Origin: Pseudoneobacillus sp052180215
Lineage (GTDB): Bacteria; Bacillota; Bacilli; Bacillales; Cytobacillaceae
Assembly: GCF_052180215.1 (NCBI RefSeq)
Contig: NZ_CP197471.1
Location: 4,178,001-4,242,000 of the forward strand
Direction of reading: 5' to 3'
DNA: 64,000 nt
Shown: piece by piece, positions 7,967 through 16,736 of the stretch
How positions within the stretch are numbered: position 1 is the first letter of the stretch
How the letters are laid out: each line of letters begins with the position of its first letter
Notes under the pieces: generated by a model
The model's input: only the letters and a program-made list of their open reading frames with translations
What the model was told of the DNA's origin: nothing
Database searches by the model: none
Position numbers and translations under genes: made by a program

Positions 7967-10315
7967 TTGCTAAACTATTTTAAAAAAATAGTCGGTACAA
8001 AGGATTCAAAACAAATTAAAAAATACCGTCAAATCGTGAGTCAAATAAATGAATTAGAAACAGATTTTGAAGCATTATCCGATCAGGAGTTAATAGGGAA
8101 AACTGCTTACTTCAAGGAGCAGCTTGCTTCTGGAAAAACGGTTTTTGATATCCAAGTCGAAGCTTTTGCTGTTGTGCGCGAGGCGGCGAAACGTGTGTTA
8201 GGCATGCGCCATTACGATGTGCAAATGGTCGGTGGACTCGTGTTAGCGGAAGGAAATATCGCGGAAATGCCAACGGGTGAAGGGAAAACATTGGTTGCCT
8301 CCCTACCAAGTTACTTGCGCGGCTTAGAAGGCAAGGGTGTTCACGTTATCACCGTTAACGAATATTTAGCACGCCGTGACCGTGAAATAGTTGGAAAAAT
8401 CCATGAGTTCCTCGGGTTAACCGTTGGTTTGAACTTGCCAATGATGGAGCCGGATGCGAAGAAGTTAGCGTACAAAGCGGACATTACGTACGGGGTAGGG
8501 ACAGAATTCGGTTTCGATCATCTTCGTGACAATATGGTTTACGAAACTGGCCAACGCGTGCAGCGCCCGTACCATTATGCGATCATCGATGAAGCCGATA
8601 GCGTGTTAGTCGATGAAGCGAAAACACCATTAATTATTGCCGGTAAAACAGGAATTAGCTCGGAGTTGAGTTATTTATGTGCTCGTATCGTGAAAAGCTT
8701 TGTTCGCGATGAGGATTTTATTTTTGACGAAGAGTCCCACACCGTTAACTTAACGGAAGATGGAATTACGAAAATTGAAAAAGGCTTTAGTGTCGACAAT
8801 TTATATGAATTGGAGCACCAAACGCTCTACCATTATGTGATTCAAGCATTGCGTGCGATGGTGATGTTCAAACGCGATGTTGATTATATTGTTCAAGATG
8901 GACAAGTTATGCTGATCGATATGTTTACGGGTCGCCCAATGGAGGGAAGAACGTTAAGTAACGGACTTCACCAGGCGATTGAAGCAAAGGAAGGTCTGGA
9001 AGTTTCTGAAGAGAACAAGACTCAGGCATCGGTCACGATCCAAAACTACTTCCGTCTGTATCCAGTGTTATCCGGTATGACAGGTACAGCAAAAACGGAA
9101 GAAAAAGAATTCCAAGAGCTGTACGGAATGGATGTTGTTCAAATCCCAACGAATCGCCTTATCATTCGCGAGGATTTAGAGGATTTCATTTATATGACGA
9201 TTGACCAAAAATACACGGCTGTTGCCAAGGAAGCAAAACGCATCCATGAAACGGGACAACCGATGTTAATTGGAACGACTTCGATTTTGCAATCGGAAAA
9301 GGTTGCGGAATATTTGAAGAAGGAAGGCTTGTCGTTCGAGCTATTAAATGCGAAAACGATTGAGCAAGAAATCGATTTAATTACGAAGGCTGGCCAAAAG
9401 GGTCATATTACGGTTGCGACAAATATGGCTGGACGCGGAACCGACATTATGCTGGGTGAAGGTGTGGCTGAGCTTGGCGGTTTATATGTCATCGGGACTG
9501 AACGCCATGAATCACGCCGGATCGACAACCAGCTGAAGGGACGTTCTGGTCGCCAAGGAGATCCTGGAAAGTCTCGCTTCTTTATCTCCCTTGAGGACGA
9601 TATGTTTAAGCGATATGCGAAGGAAGAACTAGATAAGTTGGTTGCTTCGGTTGATGCAGATTCTGAAACTGGCCTTGTCGTGAGTAAGAAAGCGAAGGAA
9701 TTTGTTGAACGTACCCAACGTATTTGCGAGGGCAGCAGCTACTCGATGCGTGAGTACAACTTAAAACTAGATAATGTCATTAATGAGCAGCGCAGAACGA
9801 TATATACATTGCGCAATCGTGTGTTGGAAGAAACCGATATGTTACCGGTTGTCCTGCCAATGATTGGCTCTTATGTGGATCGTTTGTTTGACGAAACTTG
9901 CAGTGAAGAAGTCATTGTGGAAAAATGGGATTTAAATGGGCTTGAGCATGAGCTAGTTCGCATTTTAGCTGACCGTGACGTAACCTTCCCTGAAGGCTTA
10001 ACATCCAAGGAAGAATTGATGAAGTTTGTCGAACCAATCGTGGCGGATTACATTGAATCTCTTGAAGCTGATCGCGAAAATGGAAGCATACAAAGCATTT
10101 TCAAACGAATGCTGATTGCGTTTATCGATATGCACTGGTTAGAGCATATTGACGCGATGGAACGTTTAAAAGAAGGCGTTGGCTTACGTAACTACAGCCA
10201 AGAAGACCCAATGCGCCAATACGAACGCGAAGGCCTAGAGCTATTTACTATGATGTACGAAAACCTAGAACGAGATGTCGCACGCGAAACAAGCCACATC
10301 CGTTTAACCCTTTAA
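7967..10315 (+). CDS. secA2: Accessory Sec translocase ATPase SecA2
   Basis: 782 residues with a TTG start at 7967 and RBS GAAGAGGTGAT. SecA-type DEAD motor: Walker A GEGKT at ~104-108 in EMPTGEGKTLVASLP, Walker B/DEAD-type IIDEADSVLVDEAKTP, the GMTGTA motif, and the second helicase half with TNMAGRGTDIMLGEGV and QLKGRSGRQGDPG. It is shorter than a housekeeping SecA (~840 residues) and lacks the C-terminal zinc-binding SecB tail, as expected for SecA2. The next gene belongs to the SlaP family. In Bacillus anthracis the secA2-slaP pair is needed for efficient S-layer protein secretion, which fits the S-layer gene in this window. Confidence 0.93.
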   Translation: MLNYFKKIVGTKDSKQIKKYRQIVSQINELETDFEALSDQELIGKTAYFKEQLASGKTVFDIQVEAFAVVREAAKRVLGMRHYDVQMVGGLVLAEGNIAEMPTGEGKTLVASLPSYLRGLEGKGVHVITVNEYLARRDREIVGKIHEFLGLTVGLNLPMMEPDAKKLAYKADITYGVGTEFGFDHLRDNMVYETGQRVQRPYHYAIIDEADSVLVDEAKTPLIIAGKTGISSELSYLCARIVKSFVRDEDFIFDEESHTVNLTEDGITKIEKGFSVDNLYELEHQTLYHYVIQALRAMVMFKRDVDYIVQDGQVMLIDMFTGRPMEGRTLSNGLHQAIEAKEGLEVSEENKTQASVTIQNYFRLYPVLSGMTGTAKTEEKEFQELYGMDVVQIPTNRLIIREDLEDFIYMTIDQKYTAVAKEAKRIHETGQPMLIGTTSILQSEKVAEYLKKEGLSFELLNAKTIEQEIDLITKAGQKGHITVATNMAGRGTDIMLGEGVAELGGLYVIGTERHESRRIDNQLKGRSGRQGDPGKSRFFISLEDDMFKRYAKEELDKLVASVDADSETGLVVSKKAKEFVERTQRICEGSSYSMREYNLKLDNVINEQRRTIYTLRNRVLEETDMLPVVLPMIGSYVDRLFDETCSEEVIVEKWDLNGLEHELVRILADRDVTFPEGLTSKEELMKFVEPIVADYIESLEADRENGSIQSIFKRMLIAFIDMHWLEHIDAMERLKEGVGLRNYSQEDPMRQYEREGLELFTMMYENLERDVARETSHIRLTL

Positions 10316-10325
10316 CACAGTAGCG

Positions 10326-10400
10326 CAGTGGGGGTCAGACCCCCGCTCGTTTAACGCGGTGAAGTGGCGGGGGTCTGACCCCCGGTACTTTAAAGTGGTG
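10326..10400. repeat. REP-like palindrome, locus 1 (two units)
   Basis: Two palindromic cores lie between secA2 and slaP: GGGGGTCAGACCCCC (10330-10344) and GGGGGTCTGACCCCC (10369-10383). They are joined by TTAACGCGGTGAAG, and CTTTAAAG-type flanks follow. This is a compound, BIME-like copy of the family seen at nine loci. Confidence 0.85.
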
Positions 10401-10434
10401 AAGTGTTTAGTTTGATTGATTGGAGGTATGGTTG

Positions 10435-11340
10435 ATGTTAGGTTTCTTTAAACGTAAGAATAAGGATGAGAAGATTGAGAAGCATGGTACGGATAGTGTG
10501 GTGGATTCTCAAGAGTTATTAGGTGGCGAGGCTGGTGAGGATGCTTCAACTGATGAATCTGTTGAAACTAGTTTATCCTTTTTACCAGAAATGACGGTTA
10601 GTACGGAAGAACGCTATTATTTTCAGTTCTTACATAACGAGCTTCCACTCCTAAAGGCGAACCAGATTTCGTTAGCTGGGATTGAATTAAAGCAGGTTGG
10701 CGACGAATGGCATGTGGTGGCCTTTGTTCGTAATACGCTGTCTAAAGGAATTCGTTTTGAGCAACTTCCGTTATTGTTAATCGGACCAAATGGCGAAAAG
10801 CTTGGACGTAAGGAATTTGATTTAAGCCAGTTAGGCGAATTACCGCCAAAGAGCAGTACACCTTGGCTATTTGTGTTCAACCAAAATGACTTAGCAGTTG
10901 AAGAATTACCTGAAGAAGGCTGGAAACTTGCTTTTGAATTGAAATCCAAGCACCGTTTAGATCTTGCTGAAAGCTGGGAGAAATCTTTACCAGCTGAAGA
11001 TAAAGATCGTTTAGCTAAGTTGGTTGAGAACATGGAGCCGCCTAAAAATGGTGAAGTAAACTTCATGGGTATACAGGCTCAGGTAGCTGAAAACGGCAAC
11101 CTTCATGTAACCGTAATGGTTCGAAACGGTAATCCAAAGAATATTAAACTAGAACAAATTCCATTAGTCGTCGAAGATGCTTCAGGAGAAGTAGTGGCTA
11201 GAGGTGGCTTCAAGCTAGAAGACTTTGAAGTAAAAGCTAACACAAGCAAGCCTTGGACGTTTATTTTCCCTAAGGAAATGGTGACGAAAGAGAATATCGA
11301 CTTATCGAAATGGAGAGCTTATCCTCCACAGCAGCAATAG
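10435..11340 (+). CDS. slaP: Accessory Sec system S-layer assembly protein (SlaP family)
   Basis: The start is the ATG at 10435: TTGGAGG lies just upstream, whereas the longer frame begins inside that RBS. About 301 residues. After a charged, acidic N-terminal stretch there are two related beta-rich domains. Domain 1 (~65-180) contains ISLAGIELKQVGDEWHVVAFVRN and the motif FEQLPLLLIGPNGE; domain 2 (~200-300) contains FMGIQAQVAENGNLHVTVMVRN and LEQIPLVVEDASGE. Each ends in a SKPW-type segment. No signal peptide is visible, so it is probably cytoplasmic or membrane-associated and works with SecA2. The family assignment rests on the duplicated domain and the adjacency to secA2. Confidence 0.85.
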   Translation: MLGFFKRKNKDEKIEKHGTDSVVDSQELLGGEAGEDASTDESVETSLSFLPEMTVSTEERYYFQFLHNELPLLKANQISLAGIELKQVGDEWHVVAFVRNTLSKGIRFEQLPLLLIGPNGEKLGRKEFDLSQLGELPPKSSTPWLFVFNQNDLAVEELPEEGWKLAFELKSKHRLDLAESWEKSLPAEDKDRLAKLVENMEPPKNGEVNFMGIQAQVAENGNLHVTVMVRNGNPKNIKLEQIPLVVEDASGEVVARGGFKLEDFEVKANTSKPWTFIFPKEMVTKENIDLSKWRAYPPQQQ

Positions 11341-11351
11341 AACATAGAAAA

Positions 11352-11387
11352 AGCGCCTGGTTTTTAATTGACCAGGCGCTTTGTTTT
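11352..11387 (+). terminator. Terminator of the secA2-slaP unit
   Basis: AGCGCCTGGT, a short loop, ACCAGGCGCT, then TTGTTTT, 10 bp after the slaP stop codon. Confidence 0.85.
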
Positions 11388-11470
11388 ATCATCTAGCATT
11401 AAAATGTGACATCTATCAAAATTAGGTACACTCACCTAATACTATCCACCTACGACAAAGACAGAAAAAA

Positions 11471-11500
11471 CACCTATCAGGCATTGATAGGTGTTCTTTC
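11471..11500 (-). terminator. Terminator downstream of tagA
   Basis: The minus strand reads AACACCTATCA, loop, TGATAGGTGTT, then TTTTC. It faces the slaP terminator and closes the tagA transcript ~140 bp after its stop codon. The plus strand also forms the hairpin but has a weaker tail. Confidence 0.75.
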
Positions 11501-11637
11501 TACTGGGCTACCAACCGAGATTCTATGCAAAAGCAGAAGGAAATAATTTCTGTTACATATATATATTACCATTAAAAATGGCATATCTCAAATACAATTT
11601 ATTGAAATCAAATAAGAATTTTGTGCAAACGATTCCT

Positions 11638-12351
11638 TTATTTTTTGGAAGTGACCGCCTTAATCAAAAACTTCGGTAAAGCAGCCTGACGCTTGATACG
11701 CCAAGGTTCTTTTAGTAGACGGTAAAACCATTCAAGACCTAACTTTTGGAATGATTCAGGAGCACGCTCCAAATTTCCAGAAATTACATCAAAAGACCCA
11801 CCTACCCCTTGATAAACAGAAGGGTGCAATTGTTCCTTATTGGCAATAATCCAATTTTCCTGTCTTGGACTGCCCATCGCTACAAAAATAATATCCGCTT
11901 GTGATTCATTGATGGTTTGGTGAACCAACTGCTCATCCTTTTGGTAACCATCTACTGTCCCCACAATTTGAATGCCAGGATACATTTCTTCTAGTTTTGC
12001 TTTTGCTTGATCCGCCCTGCCTGGTTTCCCTCCATAAAGGAAAACTTTTTTACCGTGCTTGGCCGCGGCTTCACAAAGCTTTAACATCATATCAATGCCG
12101 GTAACGCGCTCGCGAATTTGGCCACCTTTAAGCTTCGACGCTAAAATAACGCCAATGCCATCCGGAATTTGAAAGTCTGCGGAATTAAGCAGGTTTCTTA
12201 ATCCCTCATCTTCCTCAGCCTTCATAATTTTTTCAGGATTAATCGCGACAATAAATGCTTTTTCACGGTTATCGATTTTTTTCAGTAGTTTAGCTATTAG
12301 TGAGTCGTAGTTATCCGTACAAACGTCTACACCTAAAATTGTCTCTTTCAT
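11638..12351 (-). CDS. tagA: WecG/TagA/CpsF glycosyltransferase (N-acetylmannosaminyltransferase)
   Basis: 237 residues, the usual length for family GT26. Signatures are ADFQIPDGIGVILASKL, the ERVTGIDMM segment, the FLYGGKPG loop, DIIFVAMGSPRQENWI and GVGGSFDVISG. Family members transfer ManNAc from UDP-ManNAc to GlcNAc-diphospho-undecaprenol, an early step in teichoic acid or secondary cell-wall polymer linkage-unit synthesis on the inner membrane face. It lies 60 bp behind a UDP-ManNAc dehydrogenase-type gene on the same strand. Its job is likely the polymer that anchors SLH proteins; the exact acceptor is inferred. RBS AAAAGGTGATGACGC precedes the ATG. Confidence 0.88.
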   Translation of the reverse strand: MKETILGVDVCTDNYDSLIAKLLKKIDNREKAFIVAINPEKIMKAEEDEGLRNLLNSADFQIPDGIGVILASKLKGGQIRERVTGIDMMLKLCEAAAKHGKKVFLYGGKPGRADQAKAKLEEMYPGIQIVGTVDGYQKDEQLVHQTINESQADIIFVAMGSPRQENWIIANKEQLHPSVYQGVGGSFDVISGNLERAPESFQKLGLEWFYRLLKEPWRIKRQAALPKFLIKAVTSKK

Positions 12352-12373
12352 GCGTCATCACCTTTTGTAAATG

Positions 12374-12403
12374 GCTAAAGCGTCTGCGATAGCCAGACGC
12401 TTT
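12374..12403 (-). terminator. Hairpin between wecC and tagA
   Basis: AGCGTCTGGCTATCGCAGACGCT forms a strong stem between the two genes. The T-run is better on the plus strand than on the minus strand, so it may only partly terminate the wecC transcript and allow read-through into tagA. Confidence 0.45.
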
Positions 12404-12411
12404 TTAAAAAA

Positions 12412-13689
12412 TTAGTTATTCTTTGAATCTCCAAGTGTGAAGACTTCAAAGCCTGCACTTTCCCAAAGCTTGCGGTCTAAGCAATTCTTTGTATCTAACA
12501 CAAGCTTAGTTCTCATTTTATCAGCAAAGCTTGCTGGATTTAAGTCTTTGAATTGTTGATGCTCTGTTAAGACCACAATTAAGTCAGAATGGCTAACCGC
12601 TTCTTCTAAAGACTGTGTTTGCTGCTCAAATTTATTTTCTTTGATATGCGGGTCATAAGCGGAAAGGTCAAGTTTTAGTTCCTTCATATGGTGAAGCACT
12701 TCCATTGACGGACTTTCACGCATATCATCAATATTGGCTTTGAATGCTAATCCAAATGCCGCTACTCGAGGATGTTGAATCCCTTTTGCATCAAGAATTC
12801 GTTTTGCCTTATTAGCAGTATATTCTGGCATGCTATCATTGGTTGTACGAGCTAGATGGATCATTTTCGCTAAATCCGGCTGTAATTCCACCATGAACCA
12901 AGGGTCAACGGCGATACAATGTCCACCTACACCTGGACCAGGAAGGTGAATATTTACACGTGGGTGGTAGTTCGCAAGCTTAATTGCTTCCCAAACGTTT
13001 ACCCCGATTTTTTCCGAGATTTTCGCTAATTCATTGGCAAACGCAATGTTCACGTCTCTGTACGTGTTTTCAATTACTTTTACCATTTCAGCAGTCGTTG
13101 CATCCGTTACGTGAATCGTACCTTCCACAAATGTACGGTACAGTTCAACCGTTAATCGGCTGGATTCCTCGTTAATTCCACCAACGATACGATCGTTTTG
13201 AACTAACTCCACGAATACTCTACCTGGAATAACGCGTTCTGGAGAGTGAGAAATGTATAGCTCTGTGCCAAGTTCTAGGCCAGTTTCTTTTAAAACTGGA
13301 ATCATGATATCTTCAACCGTTCTTGGAGGCACCGTAGATTCTAAAATTACAAGATTACCTTTTTCGACAAAAGGAACAATTGATTTGGTTGCGCTGCGTA
13401 CATATTCTAAATTAGCTGTTTTGTCTGCGTTGATTGGCGATGGAACCGCAATAATGAACACATCTGCTTTTTCCACCTTTGTAGAAACCGTTAGATTCCC
13501 GCTATCAATAGCTGTAATTAAACGTTCCTCTAGGCCATTTTCCTCTATATGAAGCTGTTTGTTGGCGATCATGTTAACAGCTTTTTCATTCACATCCATA
13601 CCGTGCACTTTTAATCCGTGGTTTGCGAACATTACGGCTGTTGGAAGACCAATGTAACCAAGTCCGACCACACAAAGCTTTTTCGACAT
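12412..13689 (-). CDS. wecC: UDP-N-acetyl-D-mannosamine dehydrogenase-type nucleotide sugar dehydrogenase
   Basis: 425 residues with ATG at 13689 and RBS AAAAGGAGA. N-terminal Rossmann fold with GLGYIGLP at ~9-16; central UDPG/MGDH domain with the substrate-binding GPGVGGHCIAVDPWF segment carrying the catalytic Cys; C-terminal domain with AFGLAFKANIDDMRESPS. The IGLP form of the glycine motif and the CIAVDPWF motif point to the UDP-ManNAc (WecC) branch rather than UDP-glucose dehydrogenase. It oxidises UDP-ManNAc to UDP-ManNAcA in two NAD-dependent steps. With the following tagA it suggests a ManNAc- or ManNAcA-containing wall polymer. The epimerase gene making UDP-ManNAc is not in the window. 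Confidence 0.85.
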   Translation of the reverse strand: MSKKLCVVGLGYIGLPTAVMFANHGLKVHGMDVNEKAVNMIANKQLHIEENGLEERLITAIDSGNLTVSTKVEKADVFIIAVPSPINADKTANLEYVRSATKSIVPFVEKGNLVILESTVPPRTVEDIMIPVLKETGLELGTELYISHSPERVIPGRVFVELVQNDRIVGGINEESSRLTVELYRTFVEGTIHVTDATTAEMVKVIENTYRDVNIAFANELAKISEKIGVNVWEAIKLANYHPRVNIHLPGPGVGGHCIAVDPWFMVELQPDLAKMIHLARTTNDSMPEYTANKAKRILDAKGIQHPRVAAFGLAFKANIDDMRESPSMEVLHHMKELKLDLSAYDPHIKENKFEQQTQSLEEAVSHSDLIVVLTEHQQFKDLNPASFADKMRTKLVLDTKNCLDRKLWESAGFEVFTLGDSKNN

Positions 13690-14089
13690 AAGTGTTTGTC
13701 TCCTTTTCTGTTGAAACCTCTAAATATGAATTCCCTTTGTTATTATAGCGAAAAAAAGCGAATGGTCATAGCTTTTTCCTCTGAATGTAAAAATGTTGTA
13801 ATACGTCTAACTTCTAATACACACTTTTTCATAGTATGTATCATTTATTTAAAATGATTGTAGAATAAACTAAATTTTTATGCAAATTTTGGCGAATGGT
13901 GGCGGGTAGGGATTTGTGTTTTTATAGATTGAGTCGACCTGTATGCGAATCGATGTTTTGTTCCCTTTTTGGACTCTTTTGATAACACTTTTGATAAAAA
14001 AAGTGATCTTATTAAAGAATTCATTTTTTCCACTAGTTTTCTGGGTATATTTGAGAAGAATTTCCCCTTAAAAATGGTTAAGCCGAAGT

Positions 14090-14183
14090 TTATCCGAGTT
14101 TTGTTGCTGTGTTTCCGACTTTGTCACCAAGTTATCCGAGTTTTTGGGACAAATATCCGTCTAAATTCGATTTGTTTCCGACT
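14090..14183. repeat. 21-bp-spaced array E (TATCCGA units)
   Basis: Inside the 625-bp gene-free stretch 13690-14314, TCCG(A/T) starts at 14093, 14114, 14135, 14156 and 14177: five units exactly 21 bp apart. Units alternate between TTATCCGAGTTT and GTTTCCGACTTTG. No coding sequence supports it. The remainder of the gap is AT-rich and shows nothing recognisable beyond the terminator at its left end. Confidence 0.78.
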
Positions 14184-14261
14184 TTGTCACATTTTTCAAA
14201 TAGACTCCCCTATCATCTTTTTAAAAAAGGATACACCCACTAACTATCTATCACCCTACAA

Positions 14262-14301
14262 AAATAAAAAACTAGATGGCACCATAAGGTACCATCCAGT
14301 T
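14262..14301 (-). terminator. Terminator of the SLH 5'-nucleotidase gene
   Basis: The minus strand reads AACTGGATGGTACC, TTAT loop, GGTGCCATCTAGTT, TTTTATTTT, directly after the stop codon at 14315. Confidence 0.85.
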
Positions 14302-14314
14302 CATCAAATCAAAA

Positions 14315-16477
14315 TTATTTTAAAAGAAGTGATACAAGCTTCGCACTTTGAGCTCTTGAAGCGCCAGTTCCAGGATTGAATAAATCTTCGTAACCTTTAA
14401 CATAGCCTAATTCAACAGCTGCAGATACTGCGTTTTGAACTTCAGCATCTAATTTAGTGATGTCATTGAAGTCAGCAGTTGCAGTAGCTTTGTAATCAAC
14501 TTTGTTCTTTAAGTTGTAAGCTCTGATTACCATTGTAGCCATTTGAGCACGAGTAATTGCCTTGTTTGGTTCGAACGTTGTTTCAGAAGTTCCTTTTACA
14601 AGACCGTTTTGGAATGCAGCTGTGATTTCAGCTTTTGTTGCTTCATCAGCGTTTGCAATATCTGTAAATGCAACAGGTGCATCAGTAGCTTTTAATCCTA
14701 AACCACGAACAAGTAAAGAAGCGAATTGTGCACGAGTTAAGCTGCTTTGTGGTAAAAAAGTACCTTCAGTTGTACCTTTTACTACTTGTTTTACGCGTAG
14801 GTCGTAAACATAATCAGAAGCCCAGTGATCTGCTGGAAGATCTGTAAATGGAGTGAATACTTCAGAAATACGTCCTTCTGCTTTGTAATCAACTGGCTTG
14901 CCGTCAAATGATGCTACAAAATTTGTTGTTGCTTCAAGATCTTCTGGACCTTGTACAAACTTATTACCTGCAAATTCAGCGATTTGGTAACCCTTAACTC
15001 CATACATATAGTTATTAACAACTACTGTGTATTCTTTGCTTTCATCAATCTTTGTTCCATCTGGGAACATGATGTCCACTACTTTGTTTGTATCTCCATC
15101 CCAAGTGTACTTAAATCCACCAATATAGAAGTCTAATCCTTTACTTGTAATTTGGTTGTTAAGTACTGTTCTTAATTCCTCACCAGTTAAACTTACTTTA
15201 ACTAATGTATTTGCAAATGGTTGAACAGCAAAAAGATCTCCTACTGTGATTGGTCCTTTATCAATGGAATAACGTACGCCTCCACCATTCATAAGAGCAA
15301 AATCCGCGTCCATTTCTGCTTTCATACCGTCAGCAATTAAGTTACCCACAGCTTGGTCTCCAACAAGACCACGAGAAGGATATGAGCCCTTCATGTCGCC
15401 AGTTGATTCACCTACTACTTTTTCTGCAATCGGCTTAACTAAATCAAGATATTTTTTCAAAAGAGCTGCCATTTCTGGATCAGCTGGAAGATCGCTTTGG
15501 AATACGGTTTTAACTTCAGCTTCTTTGTTAACAATATCCCCTGATACCGGATCAATTTCTAAATCTACATCTGCAAATGCTGTTCCGTAAGAATAAGCTT
15601 GGACAATTAGTTTATTGTCTACTAATTTATCTACACCTACATGGTTGTGTGCAGCAAAAATTACGTCTACTTCATCATCAATTTTTTCAGCGAATGCACT
15701 AGCGTCAAAATCTAAATCGTTACCATTTTGCGTTGTTGGATTATGCGCAATAACAACGATTGCTTTAATACCTTGGTCTTTTAATTCTTTTGCATACGTA
15801 TTAATCGCTTCTGCTTCATCACGAACCTCTAAGTTTTCGTTTCCAGTTGCCACGATGATGTCTGGAGTTTCTTGGGTTGTTACACCAATAAATCCAATTT
15901 TAGCTCCGCCAACTTCTTTAATTGCATATGGTTCAAATAATAATTTGCCTGTTGATTTGTCATATACGTTTGCAGAAATCATTGGGAAATTCATTCCATC
16001 ATAGCCTTTTAGGCCTTTACCACCTGGGTGATCTCCACCTTTAACCATACGCATTAATTCCGCAATACCTTCATCAAACTCGTGGTTTCCTGGTACCCCA
16101 ATATCAAAGCCCATAGCTTCAAATGCTTCAACCGTTGGCTCATCTTGGAATGCAGCAGAAACAAGTCGGCTAGCCCCGATCATGTCACCAGCATTAATTA
16201 ATAATGTATTTGGATTTGTTTTTTCAGCTTCTTTTAAATAAGCAGCTAAATATTCAACTCCACCAATTTTGGACTCTTTTACTCCGTCCTTATCTCTATC
16301 AAAAGATGAGGAACTATCAAGCTGTCCGTGGAAATCGTTTACTCCTAAAAGTTGTACCTTAATATTTTCTGTTTCTGCCTTTACTAATTCTGTGCTAAAC
16401 GGTGCTGCAAATGCTCCCATCGCTAACGCTGATGTTAGAGCAACACTTACTAATTTTTTACCATACTTACGTAACAT
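14315..16477 (-). CDS. SLH-anchored bifunctional metallophosphatase/5'-nucleotidase
   Basis: 720 residues with a signal peptide at ~1-33. The metallophosphoesterase domain shows all the two-metal motifs: GVNDFHGQ, NAGDMIG, GNHEFDEG, VVIAHNP and AAHNHVG. The 5'-nucleotidase C-terminal substrate domain follows (NGGGVRYSIDKGPITVGDLF, FANTLVKVSLTGEEL). Three SLH repeats close the protein (~545-720, e.g. FTDLPADHWASDYV, PNKAITRAQMATMV). It belongs to the UshA/YfkN family, which releases nucleosides and phosphate from nucleotides outside the cell; the SLH repeats would keep it on the wall. RBS GAAAGAGGAG precedes the ATG. Confidence 0.92.
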   Translation of the reverse strand: MLRKYGKKLVSVALTSALAMGAFAAPFSTELVKAETENIKVQLLGVNDFHGQLDSSSSFDRDKDGVKESKIGGVEYLAAYLKEAEKTNPNTLLINAGDMIGASRLVSAAFQDEPTVEAFEAMGFDIGVPGNHEFDEGIAELMRMVKGGDHPGGKGLKGYDGMNFPMISANVYDKSTGKLLFEPYAIKEVGGAKIGFIGVTTQETPDIIVATGNENLEVRDEAEAINTYAKELKDQGIKAIVVIAHNPTTQNGNDLDFDASAFAEKIDDEVDVIFAAHNHVGVDKLVDNKLIVQAYSYGTAFADVDLEIDPVSGDIVNKEAEVKTVFQSDLPADPEMAALLKKYLDLVKPIAEKVVGESTGDMKGSYPSRGLVGDQAVGNLIADGMKAEMDADFALMNGGGVRYSIDKGPITVGDLFAVQPFANTLVKVSLTGEELRTVLNNQITSKGLDFYIGGFKYTWDGDTNKVVDIMFPDGTKIDESKEYTVVVNNYMYGVKGYQIAEFAGNKFVQGPEDLEATTNFVASFDGKPVDYKAEGRISEVFTPFTDLPADHWASDYVYDLRVKQVVKGTTEGTFLPQSSLTRAQFASLLVRGLGLKATDAPVAFTDIANADEATKAEITAAFQNGLVKGTSETTFEPNKAITRAQMATMVIRAYNLKNKVDYKATATADFNDITKLDAEVQNAVSAAVELGYVKGYEDLFNPGTGASRAQSAKLVSLLLK

Positions 16478-16632
16478 TCAATCTCCTCTTTCCTGTTAAA
16501 AGTTTGGATTTTATGTCGAACCATAGACTATTGTAACAGATTCATAGGGTAATAGTAACGAAGTTTTTAGAATTTATGTAAAATTTTTGTAAGTGTGACT
16601 TTTCTACTAGATTCATCAATATTTACAGAATA

Positions 16633-16648
16633 GTAAACCATTGTTTAC
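16633..16648. promoter_or_regulatory. Inverted repeat upstream of the nucleotidase gene
   Basis: GTAAAC-CATT-GTTTAC is a perfect palindrome ~155 bp upstream of the nucleotidase start. It may be an operator, but no clear promoter overlaps it. Confidence 0.25.
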
Positions 16649-16701
16649 CTTTCTAAAGTTTGTTGTTAGATTGATAGAATTTCGCAACAAATTTAACACA
16701 C

Positions 16702-16731
16702 AAAAAAAGAGCCAGCACAAGTCTGGCCCTT
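16702..16731 (-). terminator. Terminator of the IseA-repeat gene
   Basis: The minus strand reads GGGCCAG, loop ACTTGTG, CTGGCTC, then TTTTTTT, just after the stop codon at 16737. Confidence 0.85.
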
Positions 16732-16736
16732 CCACC

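Noticed and set aside
10330..10383. REP-like palindromes as transcription terminators
   Set aside because: They form strong hairpins but have no T-run, and several lie beside a separate proper terminator.
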